The notes below the pieces were generated by a model that worked only from the letters and a program-made list of their open reading frames with translations, was not told the DNA's origin and did no database searches. From an uncultured Paracoccus sp. (GTDB taxonomy: Bacteria; Pseudomonadota; Alphaproteobacteria; Rhodobacterales; Rhodobacteraceae), in contig NZ_CANKWH010000007.1 of NCBI RefSeq assembly GCF_947487305.1, forward strand, positions 1-64,000: a DNA stretch of 64,000 nucleotides, given 5' to 3'. Below are positions 16,330-25,654 of this stretch, piece by piece. The position numbers and the translations under genes were made by a program. Each line of letters starts with the position of its first letter. Within the stretch, counting starts at the first letter, position 1.

Positions 16330-17316
16330 ATGAAGAACATAAGCGTGGCCGCTCTGGCCATGATGCTGGCTGCGCCTGTCGCGGCCTCTGCGCAGACGCT
16401 GAAGGCCAGCCACCAGTTTCCCGGCGGCAAGGGGGATGCCCGCGACGAGATGGTGCAGATGATCGCCAGCGAGGTTGCCGCTGCCAATGTCGGGATCGAT
16501 ATCCGCGTCTATCCCGGTGAATCGCTCTACAAAGCCCGCGACCAGTGGAGCGCGCTGACCCGCGGCCAACTCGACATAAGTTCTTTCCCGCTCGACTACG
16601 CCTCGGGCCGGGTGCCGCAGTTCAGCGTGACGCTGATGCCGGGGCTGGTGCGCAACCATGAACGTGCCACGCGGCTGAACGCCTCGCCCTTCATGGAATC
16701 GATCCACAGGATCATCGAGGAGAACAATGTCATCGTCCTTTCGGATGCCTGGCTGGCCGGTGGCTTCGTCAGCAAGAAGAACTGCATCGAGACGCCCGAA
16801 AGCATCGCCGGTCAGGTCACACGCGCCGCCGGTCCCGCCTTCGAGCAGATGCTGGTCGGTGCAGGTGCCTCGATCTCGTCGATGCCCTCATCCGAGATTT
16901 ATACGGGCATGCAGACCGGAGTGCTGGATGCCGCCAATACCTCGTCCGGCTCGATGGTTAGCTATCGCTTGTTCGAGCAGGCCAAATGCCTGACCGCACC
17001 GGGCGAGAATGCGCTGTGGTTCATGTATGAGCCGATCCTGATGTCCAAGACCGTCTATGACCGACTGACACCGGAACAGCAGCAGGCGCTGGTGGATGCC
17101 GGGAAGAAGGCCGAGGATTGGTTCGCCGAGCAGGCACCCGGGCTGGACGAGGCGATGATCAAGCAGTTCGAGGAGTCGGGGGTCGAGGTCGTGTCGATGA
17201 CCACCGAGAATTACGACGCCTGGCTGAAGATTGCCCAGGAAACCTCGTACAAGACCTTCGCCGACGAGGTCGAGGGTGGCAAGGATCTGATCGACCAGGC
17301 GCTGGCCGTCGAATGA
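16330..17316 (+). CDS. TRAP transporter periplasmic substrate-binding protein (DctP family)
   Basis: 328 aa with a signal peptide (about 1-23, cleavage after ASA) and the DctP fold. SSMPSSEIYTGMQTGVLDAAN (split around residues 183-203) is the conserved ligand/interdomain region. It delivers an organic acid to the two membrane subunits encoded next. Because a MatB-like malonyl-CoA synthetase follows the transporter genes, malonate is the leading candidate ligand, as in the MatPQM TRAP system of rhizobia. The selectivity arginine could not be confirmed by eye. Confidence 0.88.
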   Translation: MKNISVAALAMMLAAPVAASAQTLKASHQFPGGKGDARDEMVQMIASEVAAANVGIDIRVYPGESLYKARDQWSALTRGQLDISSFPLDYASGRVPQFSVTLMPGLVRNHERATRLNASPFMESIHRIIEENNVIVLSDAWLAGGFVSKKNCIETPESIAGQVTRAAGPAFEQMLVGAGASISSMPSSEIYTGMQTGVLDAANTSSGSMVSYRLFEQAKCLTAPGENALWFMYEPILMSKTVYDRLTPEQQQALVDAGKKAEDWFAEQAPGLDEAMIKQFEESGVEVVSMTTENYDAWLKIAQETSYKTFADEVEGGKDLIDQALAVE

Positions 17317-17371
17317 CCTGAACCGGCGGGGTGCAGCCTCGCCGGGCTTCTTCTGCGGGGGACAGGCAGGG

Positions 17372-17881
17372 ATGAAGACATATCTTGGCGTGCTGGGCTG
17401 GCTGGCCCGGCTGTGCGGCGGTCTGGCGATGCTGCTTCTGGTCGCGGCGGTGCTGGTGGTCACGCAGATGGTGGTGATCCGCTATGTACTGAACGGCTCG
17501 ACCATCTGGCAGACGGAATTCGTCATCTACGCGACCACGGCGGCGATGCTTCTGGGTTCGCCCTATGTGCTGGCGCTGCGCGGTCATGTCGGCGTCGATG
17601 TGCTGGTCGAGGCGGCAGGCGCCGGCTGGCGGCGGGTATTCAACCTGATCGCTGCCATCGCCTCGCTGATCTTTGTCGGCGCGATGGCCTGGTCGGGAAT
17701 GCACTTCCTGCTGGAAGCCCTCGCTGGCGGCTGGACCACCGACACGGTCTGGGCGCTGCCGCTGTGGATCCCCTTCTGGCCGCTGCCCGTTGCCATGATC
17801 CTGATGCTGGCGCAGCTTCTGGCCGATGTGGTGCTGGCGCTGCGGCCCGACCTGGCCCCAGCCGACGCGGCGGAGGTCTGA
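17372..17881 (+). CDS. TRAP transporter small permease (DctQ family)
   Basis: 169 aa with four predicted membrane helices (about residues 12-35, 50-70, 88-110 and 130-155). An aromatic/acidic segment (WQTEFVIYAT) between helices 1 and 2 is typical of DctQ. It pairs with the large permease encoded immediately downstream; the TGA stop is followed by the next ATG at one base. It lies in the operon with the binding protein upstream. Confidence 0.87.
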   Translation: MKTYLGVLGWLARLCGGLAMLLLVAAVLVVTQMVVIRYVLNGSTIWQTEFVIYATTAAMLLGSPYVLALRGHVGVDVLVEAAGAGWRRVFNLIAAIASLIFVGAMAWSGMHFLLEALAGGWTTDTVWALPLWIPFWPLPVAMILMLAQLLADVVLALRPDLAPADAAEV

Positions 17882-17882
17882 G

Positions 17883-19199
17883 ATGTCCCCGGCAATGGCA
17901 GGTTTCCTCGTCCTCATCGGCCTTCTGCTGCTTCTGGCCGTCGGCACGCCCATCGCCTTCGCCCTTGGCACCGTGGCCATCGTCGCGCTGGTCCTGTCCG
18001 AGGGGCTTTTCGCGCTCGACGGCGTGGCTGAGACCTTCTGGGTGGGGCTGGCGAATTTCGGCCTTGTCTCGATCCCCATGTTCATCCTGATGGGCGCGGC
18101 CATCGCCTCCAGCCCCGCCGGCAAGGACCTCTACGAGGCGCTGGACCGCTGGCTCTACCGGGTTCCGGGCGGCATGGTCATGTCGAATATCGGCGCCTGC
18201 GCGCTGTTCGCCGCGCTTTCCGGGTCCAGCCCGGCCACCTGCGCCGCCATCGGCAAGATGGGCATCCCTGAGATGACCAAGCGCGGCTACCCCGACAGCC
18301 TTGCCGCCGGCTCGATCGCGGCAGGGGGCACGCTTGGCATCCTGATCCCGCCGTCGGTCACGATGATCGTCTATGGCATCTCGACCGAGACCAGCATCGG
18401 CCGGCTGTTCCTGGCCGGGTTGATGCCGGGGCTGATGCTGACCGGGCTGTTCATGGCTTGGGCGCTGTTCGACTGCTGGCGGCGCGGCATCGGGCTGGGC
18501 GATCTGACCCGGCGCTATTCGCTGGCCGAGCGGCTGGAGAACCTGCCCCGCGTGCTGCCCTTCCTGATGATCGTCGCGGCGATCCTGTTCGTGCTTTACG
18601 GCGGCGTCGCCACGCCCTCCGAGGCCGCAGGTGCTGGCGCGCTGATCTGCATCCTGCTGGTCGCGGTGATCTACAAGATGTGGAACCCGCGCCCGATGGC
18701 CGCGATCTTCCGCGACACCATCCGCGAGGCGGTGATGATCATGCTGATCATCGGCGCGGCGGAACTGTTCGCCTTTGCGCTGTCGTCACTCTTCATCACC
18801 CAGACGCTGGCCGGCTGGATCGCCGGGCTGGAGGTGAACCGCTGGGTTCTGATGGGCATCATCAACCTGTTCCTCTTGTTCGCCGGCTTCTTCCTGCCGC
18901 CGGTCGCCATCATCCTGATGACCGCGCCGATCCTGATGCCGATCCTCGACGCGCATGGCTTCGACCCCTACTGGTTCGCGGTGATCCTGACGATCAACAT
19001 GGAGATCGGGCTGATCACCCCGCCGGTCGGGCTGAACCTCTATGTCATCAACTCCATCGCGCCCCGCATCTCGCTGCGCGACATCCTGATGGGCTCGCTG
19101 CCCTTCGTCGGCATGATGGTTCTGGGCATCGTCATCCTGTCGATATTCCCCCAGATCGCCACCGGCCTGCCCGATCTTGTGATGGGGCCGGCAAGGTGA
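17883..19199 (+). CDS. TRAP transporter large permease (DctM family)
   Basis: 438 aa and strongly hydrophobic, with about 11-12 membrane segments. Conserved DctM features include the SGSSPATCAAIGKMGIPEM stretch near residue 115 and the later GxxTPPVGLNLY motif (near residue 380). It carries substrate using a sodium gradient. The start MSPAMAGF directly after the small-subunit stop gives family-typical length; earlier in-frame ATGs lie inside the upstream gene. Confidence 0.92.
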   Translation: MSPAMAGFLVLIGLLLLLAVGTPIAFALGTVAIVALVLSEGLFALDGVAETFWVGLANFGLVSIPMFILMGAAIASSPAGKDLYEALDRWLYRVPGGMVMSNIGACALFAALSGSSPATCAAIGKMGIPEMTKRGYPDSLAAGSIAAGGTLGILIPPSVTMIVYGISTETSIGRLFLAGLMPGLMLTGLFMAWALFDCWRRGIGLGDLTRRYSLAERLENLPRVLPFLMIVAAILFVLYGGVATPSEAAGAGALICILLVAVIYKMWNPRPMAAIFRDTIREAVMIMLIIGAAELFAFALSSLFITQTLAGWIAGLEVNRWVLMGIINLFLLFAGFFLPPVAIILMTAPILMPILDAHGFDPYWFAVILTINMEIGLITPPVGLNLYVINSIAPRISLRDILMGSLPFVGMMVLGIVILSIFPQIATGLPDLVMGPAR

Positions 19200-19230
19200 G
19201 AAGACAGGCGCGCAGCAACGGAGGCCAGCC

Positions 19231-20739
19231 ATGACCAATACGCTTTTCGACGCGCTGATGGGTCCGCATCGGGGATCGGAGCGGGTCTTCCTGATCCTGC
19301 CCGACGGCAATGCGCTGAGCTATGGCGACATCGACCGGCTGTCGGCGCGTCTGGCCAATCTGCTGATCGCCAAAGGCGTGACCCCCGGCGACCGGGTGGC
19401 GGTGCAGGTCGAGAAATCGCCCGAGGCGCTGGCGCTCTATCTCGGCTGCCTCAGGGCGGGGGCGATCTTTCTGCCGCTGAACACCGCCTATACCGCCGCC
19501 GAGGTCGCCTATTTCGTCGGTGACGCCGAACCCGCGATGGTGGTCTGCGATCCGTCCCGCGAGGCGCAGCGCGCGGCCTTCATGGGCGACAGCCCGGCGG
19601 TCTTGATGACGCTGGCGGGTGATGGCACCGGCAGCCTGATGGCCGGCGCGGCCAGGATGAACGATGCGCAGGAGCCGGTCGAACGCGGCCCGGATGATCT
19701 GGCGGCGATCCTCTATACCTCGGGTACCACGGGCCGCTCGAAAGGCGCGATGCTGAGCCACCGGAACCTGCTGTCGAATGCCGAGGTGCTAACGGATTAC
19801 TGGCGCTTCACCGCCGATGACGTGCTGCTGCATGCGCTGCCGATCTTTCACACGCACGGGCTTTTCGTCGCCACCAACGTCCTGATGCTGGCCGGTGGCG
19901 CGATGATCTGGCTGGCGAAGTTCGACGCCAAACAGGTCATGTCCTTGATGCCGCGCGCCACCAGCATGATGGGCGTGCCGACCTTCTATACCCGCCTGCT
20001 GGACCAGCCGGGCTTCGACCACGCCCTTGCCGGCCATATGCGGCTCTTCACCTCCGGCAGCGCGCCCTTGCTGGCCGAGACGCACCGGGCGTTTGAAGCC
20101 CGCACCGGCCAGCGCATCCTTGAACGCTATGGCATGACGGAAACGAACATGAACACCTCGAACCCCTATGAGGGCGAGCGGCGGGCCGGGACCGTGGGCT
20201 TTCCCCTGCCCGGTGTCGAGCTGCGCATCATGGAGGGCGGGGCCGAGGTGGCAGCGGGCGAGATCGGCACCATCGAGGTGCGCGGCGAGAATGTCTTTCA
20301 GGGCTATTGGCGGATGCCAGAAAAGACCGCCGAAGAGTTGCAGCCCGATGGCTGGTTCATCACCGGCGATCTGGGGCTGATCGATCCGGACGGCTATGTC
20401 AGCATCGTAGGGCGCGGCAAGGACCTGATCATCTCGGGCGGGTTCAACGTCTATCCGATCGAGGTCGAGGATGTGATCGACCGCCTGCCGGGCGTCCTGG
20501 AAAGCGCGGTGATTGGCCTGCCCCATCCCGATTTCGGCGAGGGTGTGGTGGCGGTGATCGCGCGGGAAAAGGGTGCCGAGGTCGAGGAACAGGCGATCAT
20601 CGCCGCGCTGGCCGACCGGCTGGCGAAGTTCAAGCAGCCCAAGCGTGTGATCGTGGTCGACGAGCTGCCCCGCAACACCATGGGCAAGGTGCAGAAGGCA
20701 GCACTGCGCAAGGAACATGAGGGGCTGTTCGCCCGCTGA
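19231..20739 (+). CDS. matB: Malonyl-CoA synthetase-like acyl-CoA ligase (MatB-like)
   Basis: 502-aa ANL-superfamily ligase. The P-loop-like YTSGTTGRSKG is at 162-172, the adenylate motif YGMTETNMNTSN near 297, and the catalytic lysine in NTMGKVQK at about 486. Compact length and the TETNMNTSNPYEGERRAG context agree with malonyl-CoA synthetases of alphaproteobacteria. It would convert malonate, CoA and ATP to malonyl-CoA. No malonyl-CoA decarboxylase gene is adjacent, so the product may feed lipid or polyketide synthesis or be decarboxylated by an enzyme encoded elsewhere. It is 31 bp after the TRAP genes. Confidence 0.82.
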   Translation: MTNTLFDALMGPHRGSERVFLILPDGNALSYGDIDRLSARLANLLIAKGVTPGDRVAVQVEKSPEALALYLGCLRAGAIFLPLNTAYTAAEVAYFVGDAEPAMVVCDPSREAQRAAFMGDSPAVLMTLAGDGTGSLMAGAARMNDAQEPVERGPDDLAAILYTSGTTGRSKGAMLSHRNLLSNAEVLTDYWRFTADDVLLHALPIFHTHGLFVATNVLMLAGGAMIWLAKFDAKQVMSLMPRATSMMGVPTFYTRLLDQPGFDHALAGHMRLFTSGSAPLLAETHRAFEARTGQRILERYGMTETNMNTSNPYEGERRAGTVGFPLPGVELRIMEGGAEVAAGEIGTIEVRGENVFQGYWRMPEKTAEELQPDGWFITGDLGLIDPDGYVSIVGRGKDLIISGGFNVYPIEVEDVIDRLPGVLESAVIGLPHPDFGEGVVAVIAREKGAEVEEQAIIAALADRLAKFKQPKRVIVVDELPRNTMGKVQKAALRKEHEGLFAR

Positions 20740-20778
20740 CAGACCCGGCCCGGATACCCGGCGCAAGCGGCCCGGGCC

Positions 20779-20810
20779 AGCGCCGCCCGTCCCGGCGGGC
20801 CGGCGCTTTT
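20779..20810 (+). terminator. Intrinsic terminator after matB-like gene
   Basis: AGCGCCG (20779-20785) pairs with CGGCGCT (20801-20807), extended by an inner CCCG/CGGG pairing, followed by TTTT. It ends the TRAP-ligase operon about 40 bp after the stop. Confidence 0.7.
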
Positions 20811-20980
20811 CAGCCACAGGTCCCGAGTTCAGAGCGGCGAGGGGCTTGGCAGCATAAACCGCACCGACGCCCCGTTGCGATGCCGTCCCACGGGCAGCCG
20901 CCGGCCTTCCGCTGCGCCTTTGGCCTTCCCCTTTCCGCGCGGCGCGCGCTAGAAACAACCCAAGCGATACGGGGGCCGAC

Positions 20981-21415
20981 ATGAAAACCATCTACGTCCT
21001 GAACGGGCCGAACCTGAACCTCCTGGGCAAGCGCCAGCCCGAGATCTATGGCCGCGAGACGCTGGAGGATGTCGAGAAACTGTGCCGCGACACCGCAGGC
21101 GCGGGCTATGACATCCGCCTGCTGCAATCGAATTACGAGGGCCAGATCGTCGACTGGATCCACGAGGCCCGCGAAAAGGCCGACGGCATCGTCATCAACC
21201 CCGCCGCCCTGACCCATACCTCGGTGGCGGTGCTGGATGCGCTGCACGCCTTCGAAGGGCCGGTGATCGAGGTCCATATCAGTCAGGTCCACAAGCGCGA
21301 GGCCTTCCGGCACCATTCCTATGTTTCGCTGCGCGCCGATGGCGTGATCGCCGGGCTGGGGATCGAGGGCTATGCCGCCGCCACCCGCCGGATCGTGCAA
21401 CTGACGCAGGGCTGA
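20981..21415 (+). CDS. aroQ: Type II 3-dehydroquinate dehydratase
   Basis: 144 aa, the standard size of the dodecameric type II enzyme. The N-terminal signature [19 protein letters not shown] contains the active-site Y23 region. The catalytic histidine lies in [11 protein letters not shown] (H near 94-102), with NPAALTHTS binding the substrate. It dehydrates 3-dehydroquinate to 3-dehydroshikimate in the shikimate pathway. A G-rich Shine-Dalgarno sits 6-10 bases before the ATG. It is followed after 4-10 bp by an oxidoreductase gene in the same direction. Confidence 0.94.
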   Translation: MKTIYVLNGPNLNLLGKRQPEIYGRETLEDVEKLCRDTAGAGYDIRLLQSNYEGQIVDWIHEAREKADGIVINPAALTHTSVAVLDALHAFEGPVIEVHISQVHKREAFRHHSYVSLRADGVIAGLGIEGYAAATRRIVQLTQG

Positions 21416-21425
21416 GGCGATGACG

Positions 21426-22457
21426 ATGCCGATCAGCCGCATCGCCATTGTCGGTGCCGGGGTGATCGGCCGCATGCATGCCAAGGCCATCGCCATCGCG
21501 CCCGGCGTGACCCTTGCCGCGATCGTCGATCCCTCGCCCGAGGCGCAGGCGGTGGCGGCCGAGTTTGCCGTGCCGCTTCATGAAAGCCTCGAAAGCCTGA
21601 TCGATGCCGGCGGCCTCGACGGAGTGATCCTCGCGACGCCGAACCAGTTGCACTTACCGGGCGCGCTGGCCTGTATCGCGGCAGGGCTGCCGGTGCTTGT
21701 GGAGAAGCCGCTGGCCGGCGATCTGGCCGGTGCCCGCGCTATTCTCGCCGCCGCCGAAGCCGCCGGTATTGCCGTCGCAACCGGCCATCACCGCCGCCAC
21801 AACCCGCTGATCGTCCGAGCCAAAGCGCTGATCGATGAGGGCGCGCTTGGCCAAATCGCCGCGATCCATGGGAGCACATGGTTCCTGAAGCCCGATGCCT
21901 ATTTCGAGGCCGACTGGCGGCGAAAGCCGGGTGCCGGCCCGGTCTACCTGAACCTGATCCATGACATTGACCTGATGATGCATTTCTGCGGTCCGGTGGC
22001 ACGGCTTCAGGCGATGACCTCGAATGCCATCCGTGGCTTCGCGGTCGAGGATACGGCCGTGGTGTCGCTGCAGTTTCGCAGCGGCGCGCTTGGTACCATC
22101 ACCGTCAGCGACACCGTTCCCGCACCATGGAGCTGGGAGCTGACCGCACGCGAGAACCCGGCCTATCCCGCTACTGGACAGGATTGCTATTGGATCGCCG
22201 GCACGAATGGCGCGCTGGCGCTGCCCAGCCTGACGCTCTGGCGCCAGCCCGGCTGGCACGACCCGGTCAGCGCCACCCGCTTTCCCTTCGATTTCGCCGA
22301 TCCTCTCGTGCTGCAGGCGGCGCAGTTCGGTCGGGTGGTCCGGGGCGAGGAATCGCCGCTGGTCACGGCCCGCGACGGGCTGGCCGCGCTCGAGGTGGTC
22401 GAGGCGGTCAGGCAGGCGGCGGCGCGTGGCCAGATGGTCGTTCCCGGCGAGACCTGA
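21426..22457 (+). CDS. Gfo/Idh/MocA-family oxidoreductase
   Basis: 343 aa. The N-terminal Rossmann fold has IVGAGVIGRMH. The conserved EKPLAGD motif near residue 97, with its catalytic-site lysine, and a C-terminal alpha/beta substrate domain follow. Family members oxidise or reduce sugars, inositols or related compounds. An ATG at 21420 is only 2 bp from the AGG, so 21426 is preferred by spacing. Its place after aroQ hints at a shikimate/quinate-like substrate, but nothing in the sequence proves that. Confidence 0.85.
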   Translation: MPISRIAIVGAGVIGRMHAKAIAIAPGVTLAAIVDPSPEAQAVAAEFAVPLHESLESLIDAGGLDGVILATPNQLHLPGALACIAAGLPVLVEKPLAGDLAGARAILAAAEAAGIAVATGHHRRHNPLIVRAKALIDEGALGQIAAIHGSTWFLKPDAYFEADWRRKPGAGPVYLNLIHDIDLMMHFCGPVARLQAMTSNAIRGFAVEDTAVVSLQFRSGALGTITVSDTVPAPWSWELTARENPAYPATGQDCYWIAGTNGALALPSLTLWRQPGWHDPVSATRFPFDFADPLVLQAAQFGRVVRGEESPLVTARDGLAALEVVEAVRQAAARGQMVVPGET

Positions 22458-22538
22458 GGCGCGGAACGGGTTGCAATCGGCGCGCGCCAAGGCTCAAACT
22501 GTATACCAGACCCCGAACCCACCGAAGGACCGCGCGAG

Positions 22539-23300
22539 ATGGACCTGCCCAAGAACCGCTTCAAGGCCGCGCTGAAGGCCGGCCAGCGCCAGATCGGCAT
22601 CTGGTGCTCGATCCCCGATCCCAACAATATCGAGCTTCTGGCCAATTGCGGCTATGACTGGCTCTTGATCGATACCGAGCATACGCCGATCGAATCGACC
22701 GAGGCTGTGGCGCTGTTGCGGGCAGCCGAGCCCTATCCGACCACGCCCATCGTGCGGCCGGGCTGGAACGACATGGTGGACATCAAGCGGCTTCTGGACG
22801 GGGGGGCACAGTCGCTGCTGATCCCCTATGTGCAATCGGCCGACGAGGCACGGGCGGCGGTGGCGGCGGTGCGCTATCCCCCGCGCGGGATGCGCGGCGT
22901 GTCGGGCCTGTCGCGGGCCAGCCGCTTCGGGGCGATCAAGGATTACAACATCCGCGCCGAGGAGGAAATCTGCCTGCTGTTGCAACTCGAGACGGTGGAG
23001 GCGATCGAGCATCTGGACGAGATCTGCACCATCGACGGTGTGGACGGGGTGTTCATCGGTCCGGCGGATCTGGCGGCCTCGATGGGTCATCTGGGCAATG
23101 CTGGTCATCCCGAGGTCAGGGCCAAGATCGTCGAGACGATCCGGCGCCTGACCGCCGCCGGTATGCCCGCCGGGTTCCTGTCCGCCGATCAGCAGATGGC
23201 GCGCGCCGCCGCCGACGCCGGCGCGCTGTTCGTGGCCGTCGATCTGGATACGGCGCTGCTCAGGCGCAGTGCGGTGGCACGGCGCGAGGAGTGGCGCTGA
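22539..23300 (+). CDS. HpcH/HpaI-family class II aldolase
   Basis: 253-aa TIM-barrel aldolase related to 4-hydroxy-2-oxo-heptane-1,7-dioate aldolase and 2-dehydro-3-deoxyglucarate aldolase. Visible hallmarks are the catalytic-histidine loop DTEHTPIES (about 45-53), the glutamate metal ligand in QLETVEAIEHLDEI (about 150), and GPADLAASMG (about 175). It cleaves 2-oxo-acid aldols, usually releasing pyruvate. It follows a Gfo/Idh/MocA enzyme, a frequent pairing in sugar-acid catabolism. Confidence 0.87.
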   Translation: MDLPKNRFKAALKAGQRQIGIWCSIPDPNNIELLANCGYDWLLIDTEHTPIESTEAVALLRAAEPYPTTPIVRPGWNDMVDIKRLLDGGAQSLLIPYVQSADEARAAVAAVRYPPRGMRGVSGLSRASRFGAIKDYNIRAEEEICLLLQLETVEAIEHLDEICTIDGVDGVFIGPADLAASMGHLGNAGHPEVRAKIVETIRRLTAAGMPAGFLSADQQMARAAADAGALFVAVDLDTALLRRSAVARREEWR

Positions 23301-23313
23301 CGCGCCACGCCGC

Positions 23314-25647
23314 TCAGTAAGCCGCGCTGCCGGTTCCGGCGGGCAGCGCGCCGTAGGGCAGCCAGATGGTCTTGGTCTGGGTGGCCTGTCGCAGGAACTC
23401 GCGCCCCTGCGCCTGCCCCCCTGTCCAGTCGCGATGCGCGGGCGACCAGACGGGCTTCAGGTTCCCGCCCGCCGCCTGTTCGACGCCAGCCAGCCCGGAA
23501 CGGTCGCCGACATACCACAGCCCCGCGACCTCATCATGCGCGGCCAGTACCTTGGCCAGCTCGTCCTTGGGCCCGGTCACGATATTGACCACGCCGCCCG
23601 GCAGGTCCGAGGTGTCGAAGATCTGATAGAGATCCAGCACCGGCAGCGGATCATCCTGGGCCGGCACGACCACGACCGCATTGCCCATCGCGATCGCCGG
23701 CATGACCAGCGACATGAAACCCGACAGCGGCTGGTCGTTCGGACAGGCGATGCCGATGACGCCGTAAGGCTCGGGCAGCAGGTTCACCAGATGCGCGGGC
23801 TTGGCCTGCACGTTGCGGCCGTCGAACTTGTCGGCCCATGCGGCATAGTGGAAGGCGCGGGCGATGGCGGCCTGCACCTCAGCCTTGCTGCTGCGTTTGG
23901 CAAACTCGTCGGCACGGGCCGAGAGGTTCTCGGCGATGTAATAGAGCACCTGCGCCCGGGCATGGCCGCCCATGCCGGCCCATTTTCCGGCCTTGGCCGC
24001 CGCCTCGACGGCATTGCGGATATCCTTGCGGCTGCCAAGCGGTGCCATGCCGCCCGGCACGGCGTAGTTCGCCCCGCCATCCGGCCGCTTTTGCGCGCCG
24101 CCAATGTAGAGCTTGGCGGTGCGGTCGATGCCGCCGCCCTGCCCGTCACCGCCGGGCGCGGTCTGCGCTGCGCCGGCCTCGGGTTCCTTGCGCGGCTTAA
24201 CCGGCGGCTCGGCCAGATAATCCAGCATGCCGGTGAACCCGCCCTCGCGTCCGAAGCCGCTTTCGCGATAGCCGCCAAAGGGGGCCGCCGCGTCGAACAT
24301 GTTGGCGCAATTGATCCAGATGACCCCGGCCTTGATCCGCGCCGCCAGATCGGTGGCGACGGTGGCGCTTTCCGACCAGACCGAACCGGCAAGGCCGTAG
24401 CGGGTGTTGTTGGCCAGCTCGACCGCCTCGTCCGCCGTGCGGAAGGTGGATAGCGTGGCGATCGGGCCAAAGATCTCCTCGACCATGCCCGGATTGGCCG
24501 GGGCGATGTTCTTCAGATAGCCGGGGGCGATGTAACAGCCCTCGCCCGGCTGACCGCCGACCAGTTCCGCACCGGCATCCGTCGCGGCGCGGCAGATGGC
24601 CTGAATGCGGTCCTTCTGCACCGGATCGACGATGGCGCCGATATCGGTGGACTTGTCCAGCGGCGGGCCCACGATCAGCTTCGCCATGCGGGCGTTGAGC
24701 AAAGCCTCGAACCGCCCCGCCACCGCCTCGGCCACCAGAATGCGCGAGCCGGCGCAGCAGACCTGCCCCTGATTGAACCAGATGGAATCCACCACGCCCT
24801 CGACCGCAGCATCAAGATCGGCATCCTCCATGACGATGAAGGGCGACTTGCCGCCCAGTTCCAGCGTCAGCTTGCGTCCCGTCCCTGAAAGCTTCGCGGC
24901 AATGGCCCGGCCCACTTCGGTCGAGCCGGTAAAGGCGATCTTGTCGACCTCGGCCTCGACGATGGCCGCGCCAGTCGCGCCGTCGCCGGTGACGATGTTC
25001 ACCACGCCCGCAGGCAGTCCGACCTCCTGACAGATCTCGGCAAAGGCCAGCGCGGTCAGCGAGGTGTATTCGGCGGGTTTCAGCACCACCGTATTCCCGG
25101 CGGCCAGCGCCGGCGCGATCTTCCACGCCAGCATCAGCAGTGGGAAGTTCCACGGGATGATCTGCCCGCAGACCCCCAGAGGCGCATGGCCGGGGAATTC
25201 CGCGTCTCGCAGCTCGGCCCAGCCTGCATGGTGGTAGAAATGCCGGGCGACCAGCGGAATGTCGATGTCGCGGCTTTCGCGGATCGGCTTGCCGTTATCC
25301 AGCGTCTCGAGCACCGACAGGAAGCGCTCGCGCTTCTGCACATGGCGCGCGATGGCGTAGAGGTAACGCGCCCGCTCGCTGCCGGAAAGCGCCGCCCAGC
25401 CTTTCTGCGCCTTGCGGGCGGCCTTCACCGCCGCCTCGACATCGGCAGGTGTGCCCTGAGACACCTCGGCCAGCGCCTCGCCGGTCGAGGGATTGGAACT
25501 GGCAAAGGTCTTGCCGGGCTTCTGGAACTTGCCGCCGATGAAATGACCGAAGGGTGATTTGGCCTTCAGCCAGTCGCGCACCGCCGCGCTGTCCTCGACC
25601 GAGGGGCCATAATCCATGCTCTCCATGATCTTGCTCACGTTTGACAT
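23314..25647 (-). CDS. ALDH16-type two-domain aldehyde dehydrogenase
   Basis: 777 aa, about 300 longer than ordinary aldehyde dehydrogenases. The first domain is complete, with catalytic E263 in LELGGKSP and C297 in GQVCCAGS. From about residue 500 there is a second ALDH-like domain (LYIGGAQKRPDG onward, PWNF replaced by CPNDQP) that lacks the cysteine. This is the ALDH16 architecture, known structurally from another Rhodobacteraceae member. The start at 25647 has a GAGGGG ribosome site; the gene begins 7 bp after deoC, whose product releases acetaldehyde. Oxidation of that aldehyde is a reasonable role. Confidence 0.88.
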   Translation of the reverse strand: MSNVSKIMESMDYGPSVEDSAAVRDWLKAKSPFGHFIGGKFQKPGKTFASSNPSTGEALAEVSQGTPADVEAAVKAARKAQKGWAALSGSERARYLYAIARHVQKRERFLSVLETLDNGKPIRESRDIDIPLVARHFYHHAGWAELRDAEFPGHAPLGVCGQIIPWNFPLLMLAWKIAPALAAGNTVVLKPAEYTSLTALAFAEICQEVGLPAGVVNIVTGDGATGAAIVEAEVDKIAFTGSTEVGRAIAAKLSGTGRKLTLELGGKSPFIVMEDADLDAAVEGVVDSIWFNQGQVCCAGSRILVAEAVAGRFEALLNARMAKLIVGPPLDKSTDIGAIVDPVQKDRIQAICRAATDAGAELVGGQPGEGCYIAPGYLKNIAPANPGMVEEIFGPIATLSTFRTADEAVELANNTRYGLAGSVWSESATVATDLAARIKAGVIWINCANMFDAAAPFGGYRESGFGREGGFTGMLDYLAEPPVKPRKEPEAGAAQTAPGGDGQGGGIDRTAKLYIGGAQKRPDGGANYAVPGGMAPLGSRKDIRNAVEAAAKAGKWAGMGGHARAQVLYYIAENLSARADEFAKRSSKAEVQAAIARAFHYAAWADKFDGRNVQAKPAHLVNLLPEPYGVIGIACPNDQPLSGFMSLVMPAIAMGNAVVVVPAQDDPLPVLDLYQIFDTSDLPGGVVNIVTGPKDELAKVLAAHDEVAGLWYVGDRSGLAGVEQAAGGNLKPVWSPAHRDWTGGQAQGREFLRQATQTKTIWLPYGALPAGTGSAAY

Positions 25648-25654
25648 GTTCCCC

